64,000 bases of DNA, from NCBI RefSeq assembly GCF_900167095.1, contig NZ_FUXG01000012.1:1-64000 (forward strand), read 5' to 3'. The first letter of the stretch is position 1, and each line of letters begins with the position of its first letter. The DNA comes from Oceanospirillum multiglobuliferum. GTDB taxonomy: Bacteria > Pseudomonadota > Gammaproteobacteria > Pseudomonadales > Halomonadaceae. Both the position numbers and the translations under genes were made by a program. Positions 29,651 to 38,649 of this stretch are shown piece after piece. The notes under the pieces were generated by a model. The model saw only the letters and a list, made by a program, of their open reading frames with translations, was not told the DNA's origin and did no database searches.

Positions 29651-30976
29651 TTGAAGGCGCTTGCTTCTACTTTTAGCAGAGGTATTCATCTGTCGGGGCT
29701 GTTACTGGTTCTGACTTGGATGCTGACGCTGCTGGATACTTTAAACCTTGTCGAAACCACTACGCTGGCAACTTGCTTGGCTTGGGGGTTTGTGGTGTTA
29801 GAGTTTCCAAGTCTTACTCGAAAGCAAACTACGCCTATTTTAATTTTGATGTTAGGCGGTTTAGGTTTTGCGCTTTGGGCTTGGCTTGAAACAGGCCATA
29901 TTGATTTATTGGGCATGGCAGACGAGCACATTAAGCTGGCAATGTTGTTAACCGCTGTTAGTTTTATTCGTTTAGCCACTCGAGTGCATGCGGGTGATCA
30001 GTGTAGAGGGTTTAAAAGTTTTTTTATGACTTTTTCGGGGATGCACTTGTTCTCTTCGGTGGCCAATTTCTCTTCGCTGTTTTTATTTGGTGATCAGATC
30101 AAACAGCCTCAAGCTCAAGGCGCTTTAGTCAGTCCTCTCTCTTATCGTTTGTTAACTCGCGGATTTTCTTTAGCCATTTTTTGGTCGCCCTTTCTGAGTA
30201 TGATTCCATTGGTGTTAGAGTTGGTGCCGGGTACTAATATGTCGGCGGTTTATCCTTGGGCGCTTAGTCTTGTGGCCTTTGGTTTTATTTTGACATTAAT
30301 TGAAGCTCGTTTGCGGGAGCCAAAGCAGCTGAGTGAATACCAAGGCTATCCGATTCAAGTGTCTAGTCTGGCGTTACCTCTACTGCTGATTAGTACCTTG
30401 CTTATGGTGCATCAATTGTTGCCTGATGTGCCCATGTTAGCCCTAATTTCTTCTGTTGCGGTATTAGTACCAATATTGTGGGTGCTGGTAGTGAAAGGCT
30501 CGAATGAGACATGGGGGCGAATCAAAGGCCATGTTCAGCAGCAGTTACCTAATACTCGACCTGAGATCTCTCTTTTTCTAGCGGCAGGCTTTCTTGCTGC
30601 TGGGGTAAAAACTTGTATCTCGGCAGGGTTAATTGCCTCACCTTTTGATCATACTGATGCTTTGGTTGCTTCAATAGTGATGCTGTTAATCTTTTTCATT
30701 TCAAGTTTAGGTATCCATCAGTTTGCCTTGATGGCAATCTTTGCAGGCTTAATGTCACAAGTCACAACAACACCACATTTGATGGCAATTGCCTATATGG
30801 TGGGGGTGTCATTGTCGATGTCAGGCTCCCTGTTCAGTGGGGTGAATATTATTATTCAAAACCAATTTAAGGTTTCCAGCACGGCGATCCTTCGGGACAA
30901 TATGCCTTACTCTTTGATAATGTTGGCTTTTTCATCAGGTATGCTTTTTGTGATGGAGTCAATGGGTGTGCGCTGA
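29651..30976 (+). CDS. Polytopic membrane protein co-transcribed with hpaR
   Basis: A 441-residue protein with about 12 membrane helices. The only available start is TTG 29651, because an in-frame stop lies just upstream (29639-29641). A TGAGAT sequence is nearby as a weak ribosome-binding site. The overall look (two helix bundles, conserved LLTRGFSLAIFWSPFLSMIPLV in the first half and MSGSLFSGVNIIIQNQF in the second) recalls ion-transporter-superfamily carriers such as CitMHS/ArsB or TRAP-M-type proteins. I cannot assign a family. It precedes hpaR by about 90 bases and carries a predicted HpaR operator, so it may transport a hydroxyphenylacetate or an intermediate. Confidence 0.75.
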   Translation: MKALASTFSRGIHLSGLLLVLTWMLTLLDTLNLVETTTLATCLAWGFVVLEFPSLTRKQTTPILILMLGGLGFALWAWLETGHIDLLGMADEHIKLAMLLTAVSFIRLATRVHAGDQCRGFKSFFMTFSGMHLFSSVANFSSLFLFGDQIKQPQAQGALVSPLSYRLLTRGFSLAIFWSPFLSMIPLVLELVPGTNMSAVYPWALSLVAFGFILTLIEARLREPKQLSEYQGYPIQVSSLALPLLLISTLLMVHQLLPDVPMLALISSVAVLVPILWVLVVKGSNETWGRIKGHVQQQLPNTRPEISLFLAAGFLAAGVKTCISAGLIASPFDHTDALVASIVMLLIFFISSLGIHQFALMAIFAGLMSQVTTTPHLMAIAYMVGVSLSMSGSLFSGVNIIIQNQFKVSSTAILRDNMPYSLIMLAFSSGMLFVMESMGVR

Positions 30977-31069
30977 AGGCTTGAGAGCCGCTAAATCTAA
31001 CAAGCAGATGACAGAGCATTATCTGGCTGATAAAGAACAATATAAAAACAGTTATGGAAATTAAAACAG

Positions 31070-31492
31070 ATGCGTAAATTTAATGACTCTATCCCTCTAA
31101 AGCTGCTGAAAGCTCGTGAGTCAACCATGGCCTTCTTTCGCCCAATTTTGCAGGAAGTAGGGTTAACGGAACAGCAATGGCGTGTTATTCGTGCGCTTAA
31201 CGAGTACGAAGAGTTAGAGTCAAAACAGTTGGCTGCATTGTGTTGTATTTTAAGCCCTAGTTTGACGGGTATTATTAATCGCTTAGAAGCTCAGGATTAT
31301 CTAAGACGCCGTAAATCTCCAGAAGATCAACGCCGCATTCTGATCAGCTTGACAGATAAGTCTAAAGAGCTGTTTAAAGAGTTAAGCCCACGCTTAGAGG
31401 GACGTTATGCAGAGTTGAGTAATCAGCTAGGCCAAGAGCGTCTAGAGTTACTGCACGAGCTACTCAGTGACATTATTGACTTGAAACCTTGA
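31070..31492 (+). CDS. hpaR: HpaR, MarR-family repressor of homoprotocatechuate degradation
   Basis: A 140-residue MarR protein whose opening (PLKLLKARESTMAFFRPILQEVGLTEQQWRVIRAL) matches HpaR of E. coli and Klebsiella. The winged helix contains LAALCCILSPSLTGIINRLEAQDYLRRRKSPEDQRRILISLT. HpaR represses the hpa meta-cleavage genes until 4-hydroxyphenylacetate or homoprotocatechuate binds. Here the gene is about 16 kb from the hpa cluster and next to an unknown membrane protein. The palindrome TTAAYATRTTAA at five cluster sites and one site before this operon is the likely operator. Confidence 0.88.
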   Translation: MRKFNDSIPLKLLKARESTMAFFRPILQEVGLTEQQWRVIRALNEYEELESKQLAALCCILSPSLTGIINRLEAQDYLRRRKSPEDQRRILISLTDKSKELFKELSPRLEGRYAELSNQLGQERLELLHELLSDIIDLKP

Positions 31493-31527
31493 TTCAGAGG
31501 TTTGGTAACGTATTTTAGACCGTCAAA

Positions 31528-31557
31528 AAAAATGCCCACTTGAACGTGGGCATTTTT
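31528..31557. terminator. Bidirectional terminator between hpaR and the cold-shock gene
   Basis: AAAAATGCCCAC (31528-31539) pairs with GTGGGCATTTTT (31546-31557) with a 6-base loop. A and T runs on both sides suit the two convergent genes. Confidence 0.92.
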
Positions 31558-31572
31558 CACTAAACGGCGGAA

Positions 31573-31785
31573 TTAACCAACGATAGTTACGTTCTCAGCC
31601 TGTGGGCCTTTTTGACCTTGAGTCACTTCAAAAGTAACTGCTTGGCCTTCAGTTAGGCTGCGACGGCCATTACCGTTAATAGAGCGGAAGTGTACAAACA
31701 CATCGCTATCGCCTTCACGAGAAATGAAACCAAAACCTTTTTCGTCGTTAAACCACTTAACGGTACCAGAAATTACACCTGACAT
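31573..31785 (-). CDS. Cold-shock protein, CspA family
   Basis: A 70-residue single cold-shock domain that binds single-stranded RNA/DNA. RNP1 is KGFGFIS and RNP2 is VFVHFRSI. The surface start [16 protein letters not shown] is typical of CspA/CspD-type chaperones. GAGG lies about 6 bases before the ATG. The long upstream region (to 32096) fits the long leaders of cold-shock mRNAs. Confidence 0.95.
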   Translation of the reverse strand: MSGVISGTVKWFNDEKGFGFISREGDSDVFVHFRSINGNGRRSLTEGQAVTFEVTQGQKGPQAENVTIVG

Positions 31786-32096
31786 AACGTCCTCATTACA
31801 AATAAACTTGCACCCGGATTGGCCGGGCTAATTCCAAACATGGTGCATCCAATTAAGGACGTGCCATTATCTTTGCTCATTGACACTTTGCAGCGTCTGC
31901 ATAGCTATTAGAGCACGACTATATGTCTTTACAACAAAAAAATTAAGAAATAAGCATTTTTTTTGCTGTCTTTAGTAAAATCTCTAAACAAATCAAAGCA
32001 AAAAAGCACTAGGCTAGTAATGATAAAGGTTTAGAGAAAGTGAACTGGCGCTCATTGCCCCTTTTCTTCTTACATGGTTTAGCGTGCCTATAAGCG
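31786..32096 (-). promoter_or_regulatory. Leader and promoter region of the cold-shock gene
   Basis: About 310 bases without a gene between csp and oxyR. The part near csp includes a small GC-rich hairpin (CCCGG at about 31815 pairing with CCGGG). The centre is AT-rich with a run of A/T around 31930-31990, where a promoter could lie. No convincing -35/-10 pair was picked. Assignment as a 5' leader is by analogy with cspA. Confidence 0.4.
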
Positions 32097-32984
32097 CTAC
32101 AGCTTAACCGAACCTCTAATACTAGACACCACCTCTCTGATACAGCTCATGCGCGAATAGTTTGGCCGCACCAGCAAACTGATTTGTCGCGTCGGCACTG
32201 GCGTGTCAAAGCGCAGGTACTGCAAACGCTCTGATTTTGGATGTTGTGTCGCCAACTCTGGCATCAAAGTAATGCCCATACCACTGGCGACCATATAACG
32301 TAGGGTTTCTAAACTGGTGGCCTGAAAGCGATGGTCTTCTTTGGCACCTGCGGCAAAACAGTAGCCTAGTGCTTGGTCTCTTAAACAGTGACCATCTTCT
32401 AGAGTTAAAATTTGCTGATCATTCAAGTCACTGAGCTGCACGGTGTTTTTATTGGCAAGGGCGTGTTGGGGGGAAAGCGCTAACACCAAAGGCTCCTCAA
32501 ACAGATCGTAGCGCTCAACCCCGTGCATCTCCTCAAGCCAAGGTAAAATCAGCAGGTCTAACTTGCCTTCATTCAACTCTTGTAACAGCACTTTGGTTTG
32601 CTTTTCATGCAGATAGAAATTGATTTTGGGTAGGCGCTGATTCAGGTCTGCCATAATGTGCGGTAGCAAATAGGGCGCTAAGGTGGGAATCAACCCCAGA
32701 TGAAGGTCGCCTGCTAGAGGATCGAGCAACGCTTTGGCCGATGCCTCAAAGCTGTGCGCCGCTTTCAGCACTTGCTGTGCCTCTCGCACCAATTGTTCGC
32801 CTGCTGGGGTGAGCATCACATTGCGTCTATGGCGCTCAATCAGCTGCAATCCTAACTGCTCTTCTAGCTTGATCATCTGTCCACTGAGCGTCGGTTGGCT
32901 GACAAAGCAGGCTTCTGCCGCTTTTCCAAAGTGCTTGTACTGGTCAATTGCGACTAAATACTCTAAATCTCTCAATTTAATCAT
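32097..32984 (-). CDS. oxyR: Hydrogen-peroxide sensor OxyR
   Basis: A 295-residue LysR regulator with the redox pair of OxyR: DGHCLRDQALGYCFAAG contains the two cysteines (Cys199/Cys208 in E. coli numbering). The helix-turn-helix region is LEYLVAIDQYKHFGKAAEACFVSQPTLSGQMIKLEE. I use ATG 32984 (MIKLRDLEY) because OxyR proteins start here and AGG lies about 8 bases upstream; the longer frame adds 15 unrelated residues. Oxidised OxyR activates peroxide-defence genes. No catalase or ahpC gene is beside it. Confidence 0.94.
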   Translation of the reverse strand: MIKLRDLEYLVAIDQYKHFGKAAEACFVSQPTLSGQMIKLEEQLGLQLIERHRRNVMLTPAGEQLVREAQQVLKAAHSFEASAKALLDPLAGDLHLGLIPTLAPYLLPHIMADLNQRLPKINFYLHEKQTKVLLQELNEGKLDLLILPWLEEMHGVERYDLFEEPLVLALSPQHALANKNTVQLSDLNDQQILTLEDGHCLRDQALGYCFAAGAKEDHRFQATSLETLRYMVASGMGITLMPELATQHPKSERLQYLRFDTPVPTRQISLLVRPNYSRMSCIREVVSSIRGSVKL

Positions 32985-33092
32985 AGGGTTACCTGAACTT
33001 AACGACCCTGTCATTTTTGACTGGCACATTTAATGCTAGACCAACGTTTAATACGTATAAATAAAGTGGATTTAGCAACGAAGGGATACAAA

Positions 33093-33257
33093 ATGAAATC
33101 ATATACCAGAACCACCGCAGACTTTAGCACCGCAATTGCGTTAGAAGCAGTGATGATTGAATTTCAAGTGCAACTAAGAGAGAAAGGTGCGCGTATTGCG
33201 CGGCACATGGAGCAGTTCGAGACGTTACAAAAACGTAGAAAAAACCGTTGCTTATAG
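33093..33257 (+). CDS. Small conserved-looking protein divergent from oxyR
   Basis: A 54-residue, basic protein beginning MKSYTRTTADFSTAIALEAVMIEFQVQLREKGARIARHMEQ. AAGGGA lies about 6 bases before this ATG, a better site than the in-frame ATG at 33033. Helical propensity is high and no cysteines or membrane segment are present. I do not recognise the family. Its last codons overlap the stem of the putA terminator. The location suggests OxyR could control it. Confidence 0.5.
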   Translation: MKSYTRTTADFSTAIALEAVMIEFQVQLREKGARIARHMEQFETLQKRRKNRCL

Positions 33258-33291
33258 TTGGCTGTCGATGAGTTTAGACTATAAGCAACGG
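33239..33291 (-). terminator. Terminator of putA
   Basis: On the minus strand a 13-bp perfect stem (33279-33291 with 33245-33257, 21-base loop) is followed by six T residues. It lies about 70 bases after the putA stop. The left arm includes the last codons of the small plus-strand gene. Confidence 0.7.
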
Positions 33292-33358
33292 AAAAAAGTA
33301 TGAATTAAAGCAAGGTCGTCACCCTCCTTGGCGACACTGATGAGACAATTAAACTGGC

Positions 33359-36300
33359 TTAGTTGGTGGCTGCAATTAGGCTGGCATTACCGCCCGCAGC
33401 CGTGGTATCCACACACAGATGACGCTCGTGGATGAAGCGCTCTGGCAGATGAGGTTCTGTCAAAAGCGGCAACAATACACCGTCACGCTGCGCCAATACC
33501 TGACGATAGGCTTTTAGAGTGGCGAGATCAGCGTTTGAAGCCACCGCATCAATACCTTGAATTTGAGCCAAACACTCGGCCGCCAGTTGACCATCAATAC
33601 CAATAATCGGCAGACCCGCTTTTGCCAACTGCTGAGTGGTTTGGCTAACGTTCTGTGCAATCACTAATACACGGTTACCTTGGCTTAAGGCCATTGCGGC
33701 TTGTGTCATGGCACTGTTTTGATCTGGGCCTAAACACAGTACCACTCCGCGCGCATGGAAGCTGAGGCGGTTCAGCTCACCAGTGGGTCCCGGCATTTCT
33801 CGGGTGTTCAGCAGGTCGGTTGCTGCCGGAGCGGTTAAGTGTGTGGCAACCAGACGAGCAGGCTGTTCTGGCTGTGCCATTGACGCTAGATCCGCAAGCG
33901 CTTTGTTCACGGCAGCAGCGGTTAAAGCGCTTTCTGAGCCTGCATTGACCTGAACGGCCTGACCAATTAACTTAAAGCGACGCAGATACAAAGGGCCACC
34001 CGCTTTAGGGCCTGTACCGGATAAACCTTCGCCTCCAAATGGCTGAGAGCCGACAATGGCACCAATCTGGTTGCGGTTCACATACAAGTTACCCGCATGG
34101 ATTCGGCTGGTGACCTGCTCAACACGGGCGTCTACACGGGTGTGTAAACCAAAGGTTAAACCAAAGCCTTTGCTGTTGATCAGATCGACCACGGCATCTA
34201 GCTCATCTGCTTCAAAAGTGCAGACGTGCAGCACTGGGCCAAAAATCTCTTCTGCCAGTTCATCAATGCTGTTTAGGCTCAACACGGTTGGCGGTACAAA
34301 CGTACCCGCTTGTGGCACCTCGAAGGTTTTCAGGCAACGCCCCATATCGGTGAACTTTTTGATATGCGCCATAATTTTCTGCTGTGCCGCAGTATCAATC
34401 ACAGGGCCAATGTCGGTGCTGAACAACCAAGGGTTGCCGATGGTGAGTTCTTTCATGGCACCGTACAGCATTTCAAGTACATGGCCTGCGATATCTTTTT
34501 GCAGATAAAGCACGCGCAACGCAGAACAACGCTGTCCCGCACTTTGGAACGCTGATGCCAATACATCACGTACCACTTGCTCGGGTAGTGCTGTTGAATC
34601 AACGATCATGGCGTTTAAGCCGCCTGTTTCCGCAATCAATGGCGCATCGGGTGCCATATTGGCAGCCATTGCACGGTTAATGTGTTGAGCGGTGAGGGTA
34701 GAACCTGTGAAACACACACCATCAATACGGGCGTCAGAGGTCAGTGCGGCACCTACCACGGCACCTGTACCCGGTAGCAGTTGAACAATCGCCTTTGGAA
34801 TGCCTGCTTCGTGCATCAGCTCAACGGCACGGGCGGCCATTAAAACGGTTTGCTCAGCAGGTTTTGCCAATACCGCGTTACCTGCGGCCACTGCCGCTAA
34901 AACTTGGCCTGCGAAAATTGCCAGAGGGAAGTTCCAAGGCGAGATACAGGTGATGACGCCACGGGCTTGCCCCGCTGCATCATGCAGTTCAGCTTCATTT
35001 GGATAATAGAGCGCAAAATCCACCGCCTCGCGAATCTCAGCAATGCCATCCAGTACGGTTTTACCCGCTTCACGGGTGGCTAAAGCAAATAGCTCTGCCG
35101 CATTTTCTTCAAACAGATCAGCAACTTTTTGGATACGTGCGCTGCGCTCTGCAACAGGCAGTGCCGCCCACGCTTTCTGCTCCGCTTTGGCCGCTTGAAT
35201 GGCGGTATCAATATCTTGTGGGCTGGCTTCTAAAACCTCACCAACCTGATCAGATGGATTTGCAGGGTTGATCACAGGCTTGCGAGCCGCACCGACGACG
35301 TCACCAGCAACCATCGGCTGTGCTTGCCATTGATGCGTCAAGAAAGGTGTGCGCTGTGCCTCTAATGTTTCCACCACACGGCTGTCGGTGATATCCCAAC
35401 CGATTGAGTTACGACGTTTGGTGCCGTAAATATCAGCAGGACGGGTAATCACAGGGTTGGCAATGCTGTTTAGGGCCTCAACCGCTGAGAATGGATCACG
35501 GGCAATCTGCTCAGGAGAAATACTGGTATCGACAATCTGATTCACAAACGAGCTGTTGGCACCGTTTTCTAACAAACGACGTACCAAATAAGCCAACAGA
35601 TCTTGGTGTGCACCCACTGGCGCATAGATACGGCAACGCACCTTTTGGCCTTTTGCCAAACGGTTTTTGGTCAGGTCGCTGCCCTGTACCACGGCATCAT
35701 GCAGAGACTCGCCCATACCATGCAGGCGTTGGAATTCGAAGCTGTCCAGATCGGTTGCCAAGTTTAGAATAGCAGCAACAGAGTGCGCGTTGTGGGTCGC
35801 AAACTGTGGATAGATGCGATCGGTCATCTTCAGCAGTTTGGTGGCGCAAGAGATATACGACACATCGGTGTTCACCTTGCGGGTGTAAACCGGAAAGCCA
35901 GACAACCCCATCACTTGTGCGCGTTTGATCTCAGCATCCCAATAGGCACCTTTCACCAAACGCACCATAATGCGACGCTCTAAACGACCCGCTAAGGCAT
36001 ACAGCCAATCTAAAACGAAAGGTGCGCGTGGGCCAAAAGCTTGTACCACAATACCAAAACCTTGCCAGCCTTTAAGCTCTGGGCGCTCTAGTACCGCTTC
36101 AATCACATCTAACGACAGGTCTAAGCGGTCGGCTTCTTCTGCGTCGATGTTGAAACCCATATTGGCGTCTTTCGCCATAATGGCCAGCGACAAGGTGCGC
36201 TCAACCAACTCTTTTAATACGCGCTCACGTTTTGCAAACTCATAACGTGGGTGTAAAGCCGACAGTTTAACGGAGATACCCGGATTTTTGCGGATGTCAT

Positions 36301-37024
36301 CATGTACACAAGCGGGTTTCAGGGCGGTAATCGCATCGCCATAGGCTTTGTGATAGCGCAGTGCATCGGCATCAGTACGAGCGGCTTCACCGAGCATATC
36401 GTAAGAGTAAGAGTAGCCACGGCTCTCTTCTTTTTTGGCGCGCTGTGTGGCTTCTTGAATGGTGCGACCTAATACAAACTGGCGACCTAGCTCTTTCATC
36501 GCCTGTTTAACAGCGGTACGTACCAATGGCTCACCTAGGCGTTTCACCATACCTCTTAAGGTGCTGCCTAACCCTTTTTCTTCCGCAGGAGAGATCAACT
36601 TACCTGTCAGCATCAAAGCCCAAGTGGACATGTTGATCAAAGATGACTCAGACTGACCTAAGTGCTCGCTCCACTTGCCCGGCGCAATTTTATCTTCGAT
36701 CAGCTCATCAATGGTTTGTGCATCAGGTACACGCAACAAGGCTTCTGCCAAGCACATCAGTGCCACACCCTCTTTGGTGGTGAGGCCATACTCAGCGAGG
36801 AAGTTTTCCATCATAGACGGACTGGCAGACTCTCGTACCTGACGAATCAGATAAGCCGCGTCTTTGCTGATCGCTTGGCGGGTTTCAACCGATAGATTCG
36901 CCTGAGCCATCAGGTTTTTCAGGGCGCGCGCTTCGTCAGTAAGGTAATGATCGCGAATCACTTCTCTGATCGCGGCAGTAGAGTTCGGATCGGTGTGTGT
37001 GGTCGTGTTCATCAACTGAGTCAT
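33359..37024 (-). CDS. putA: Bifunctional proline dehydrogenase / L-glutamate gamma-semialdehyde dehydrogenase
   Basis: A 1221-residue PutA that oxidises proline to glutamate. The FAD-linked dehydrogenase barrel covers about 200-460 (VSVKLSALHPRYEFAKRERV, MVRLVKGAYWDAEIKRAQ). The aldehyde dehydrogenase follows at about 530-990, with ETGGLNAMIVD and the nucleophile in SAFQSAGQRCSALRVLYLQ. A C-terminal conserved domain ends the protein. I use ATG 37024 (MTQLMNTTT), with AGGG 8 bases upstream. There is no ribbon-helix-helix domain at the N-terminus, so unlike E. coli PutA it cannot repress its own gene. Control probably comes from the divergent Lrp-type regulator. Confidence 0.95.
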   Translation of the reverse strand: MTQLMNTTTHTDPNSTAAIREVIRDHYLTDEARALKNLMAQANLSVETRQAISKDAAYLIRQVRESASPSMMENFLAEYGLTTKEGVALMCLAEALLRVPDAQTIDELIEDKIAPGKWSEHLGQSESSLINMSTWALMLTGKLISPAEEKGLGSTLRGMVKRLGEPLVRTAVKQAMKELGRQFVLGRTIQEATQRAKKEESRGYSYSYDMLGEAARTDADALRYHKAYGDAITALKPACVHDDIRKNPGISVKLSALHPRYEFAKRERVLKELVERTLSLAIMAKDANMGFNIDAEEADRLDLSLDVIEAVLERPELKGWQGFGIVVQAFGPRAPFVLDWLYALAGRLERRIMVRLVKGAYWDAEIKRAQVMGLSGFPVYTRKVNTDVSYISCATKLLKMTDRIYPQFATHNAHSVAAILNLATDLDSFEFQRLHGMGESLHDAVVQGSDLTKNRLAKGQKVRCRIYAPVGAHQDLLAYLVRRLLENGANSSFVNQIVDTSISPEQIARDPFSAVEALNSIANPVITRPADIYGTKRRNSIGWDITDSRVVETLEAQRTPFLTHQWQAQPMVAGDVVGAARKPVINPANPSDQVGEVLEASPQDIDTAIQAAKAEQKAWAALPVAERSARIQKVADLFEENAAELFALATREAGKTVLDGIAEIREAVDFALYYPNEAELHDAAGQARGVITCISPWNFPLAIFAGQVLAAVAAGNAVLAKPAEQTVLMAARAVELMHEAGIPKAIVQLLPGTGAVVGAALTSDARIDGVCFTGSTLTAQHINRAMAANMAPDAPLIAETGGLNAMIVDSTALPEQVVRDVLASAFQSAGQRCSALRVLYLQKDIAGHVLEMLYGAMKELTIGNPWLFSTDIGPVIDTAAQQKIMAHIKKFTDMGRCLKTFEVPQAGTFVPPTVLSLNSIDELAEEIFGPVLHVCTFEADELDAVVDLINSKGFGLTFGLHTRVDARVEQVTSRIHAGNLYVNRNQIGAIVGSQPFGGEGLSGTGPKAGGPLYLRRFKLIGQAVQVNAGSESALTAAAVNKALADLASMAQPEQPARLVATHLTAPAATDLLNTREMPGPTGELNRLSFHARGVVLCLGPDQNSAMTQAAMALSQGNRVLVIAQNVSQTTQQLAKAGLPIIGIDGQLAAECLAQIQGIDAVASNADLATLKAYRQVLAQRDGVLLPLLTEPHLPERFIHERHLCVDTTAAGGNASLIAATN

Positions 37025-37245
37025 ATCGACACCCTGCGTATAATTATTAGAGAGCGCAAATTCTATCGCTGAGTCACTAGCCTTTTTCTCTAATTCGCAA
37101 TTGCTGAGAAAACTATAGACTATTTTTAGGGGGATCATTCAGTGATAAAGCGCTAAAATAAGCACTTGATTAGGCTAATTCACTATTGCTATTTTGCCTG
37201 ATGATTTCCATATCGCAGCAAACAGAACACTGAGCGGCTGGCAGC

Positions 37246-37725
37246 ATGAAAAAGAACGAACAACTGGATCGAATCGACCACGCCATCTTGCGTGAATTAC
37301 AAAAAGACGCGCGCCTGACCGTAACCGAATTGGCTTCTCGTGTAGGGCTATCTAAAACCCCTTGTCAGCTGCGTATTAAGAAGCTGGAAGAGCAAGGTTA
37401 TATTCTGGGTTATGTGGCCTTGATCAACCAAACCAAGCTAGGCGCAAGTCATGTGGCTTTTGTGCAGGTCAAATTGGGCGACACAAAAAGCAAAGCCTTA
37501 GAGGCGTTTAATACCGCCGTGCGTGAGATTCCAGAAGTAGAGCAATGCCATATGATCTCCGCAGGTTTTGATTATCTGTTAAAAGTGCGTACCTCTGGCA
37601 TGGAGGCTTATCGAAAGGTGTTAGGTGAACAGATCTCGGCACTGCCCTATGTGTTACAAACCAGTACCTTTGCGGTGATGGAAAGTGTTAAAGACATTGA
37701 AAATCATCTGTTAGAAAAAGAATAA
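37246..37725 (+). CDS. putR: Lrp/AsnC-family regulator of proline catabolism (PutR-like)
   Basis: A 159-residue Lrp-type protein with an N-terminal helix-turn-helix (LDRIDHAILRELQKDARLTVTELASRVGLSKTPCQLRIKKLEEQGYI) and a RAM ligand-binding domain (about 70-145). It is divergent from putA with about 220 bases between starts. In bacteria whose PutA lacks the RHH domain, such a neighbour (PutR) activates putA in response to proline. The name rests on this context and on close family likeness. Confidence 0.85.
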   Translation: MKKNEQLDRIDHAILRELQKDARLTVTELASRVGLSKTPCQLRIKKLEEQGYILGYVALINQTKLGASHVAFVQVKLGDTKSKALEAFNTAVREIPEVEQCHMISAGFDYLLKVRTSGMEAYRKVLGEQISALPYVLQTSTFAVMESVKDIENHLLEKE

Positions 37726-37762
37726 ACGTTGTGTGCTGCCGCGCGACAACTGGTGAGTTTTT

Positions 37763-38185
37763 ATGATCAGTGATGCCCAACTTAACACTGCTGTAACACA
37801 GCTACAGCAAGACATTCCAGAGCTTCTCGCCGTATATCTGTTTGGCAGCCAAGCCTCTGGTAAAGCGAAGCCTGATAGCGACATTGATTTAGCGGTTTAC
37901 CATTCCGGTCAGCTTGATGTCGTCGCACTTTGGGAGATCGGGTGCACTTTAGCGAACCAATTGAATCGGGATGTTGATCTGATCGACTTTAACCAAGCCT
38001 CCACGGTGCTACAGCATCAGATACTCAGTCGAGGACGTCGCTTATGGGCAAAAGATCATCAAGCGGATATTTATGAAATTGCCGTTCTGAAAATGAAACG
38101 AGAACTGGATGCCCGTAGAGCGCCTGTGTTAGAACGTATCGTCAAAACAGGCCGTGTTTACGCTAAGGATCATGATGACGACTGA
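37763..38185 (+). CDS. mntA: MntA-type minimal nucleotidyltransferase antitoxin
   Basis: A 140-residue nucleotidyltransferase with the catalytic motif VYLFGSQASGKAKPDSDIDLAVY (GSx10DxD) and a third acidic residue in RDVDLIDF. MntA antitoxins inactivate HepT by adding AMP to a tyrosine near its active site. The next gene, which its 3' end overlaps, encodes that partner. It starts 37 bases after putR on the same strand, so read-through from putR is possible. Confidence 0.9.
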   Translation: MISDAQLNTAVTQLQQDIPELLAVYLFGSQASGKAKPDSDIDLAVYHSGQLDVVALWEIGCTLANQLNRDVDLIDFNQASTVLQHQILSRGRRLWAKDHQADIYEIAVLKMKRELDARRAPVLERIVKTGRVYAKDHDDD

Positions 38186-38582
38186 TACCCTACTCAATAA
38201 AAGTGCCACTATTGAGCGTTGCATCAAACGCGCAAAAGAGGAATATCACAAAGATCCAAGCACTTTTGCAACCGATTTTACACGCCAAGATGCTGCCATC
38301 CTCAACATTCAACGTGCTTGTGAAGCCGCTATCGATATGGCAGAGCATTTAGTCAAAGAGCGACAGTTGGGATTGCCGCAAAGTGCTCGAGATGCTTTTA
38401 CCTTATTGGCTCAGAACAATTTAATCACTCCCGATACCGCAAATATCATGAAAAAGATGATCGGCTTTCGTAATATTGCGGTGCATGATTACCAAGCGGT
38501 TCAACTGCCCATTACCGTCTCGATTATTGAAAAGCATCTAGATGACTTTTTAAGCTTCAGTGAACAGTTGCTCCGCCTATAG
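38175..38582 (+). CDS. hepT: HepT-type HEPN ribonuclease toxin
   Basis: A 135-residue HEPN (DUF86) protein. The catalytic motif RX4HXY is seen as FRNIAVHDYQ, complete with the tyrosine that MntA modifies. I choose ATG 38175 because AAGGA ends 5 bases upstream; ATG 38172 is nearly as good. The gene overlaps the end of mntA by 11 bases, the normal arrangement of this type VII toxin-antitoxin pair. HepT cleaves RNA, in studied cases tRNA or mRNA. All key residues look intact, so the module should be active. Confidence 0.92.
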   Translation: MTTDTLLNKSATIERCIKRAKEEYHKDPSTFATDFTRQDAAILNIQRACEAAIDMAEHLVKERQLGLPQSARDAFTLLAQNNLITPDTANIMKKMIGFRNIAVHDYQAVQLPITVSIIEKHLDDFLSFSEQLLRL

Positions 38583-38649
38583 CCTCTCTCATGCGGGCAC
38601 TGTGTTGCCCAGTATCACCTATTTTAAACTTTGGCGTTGGAGCCTTTTC

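Noticed and set aside
38560-38649. N-terminal extension of the DMT transporter starting inside hepT
   Set aside because: The added residues are polar and unlike the family. ATG 38650 has a good ribosome-binding site and begins the first membrane helix.
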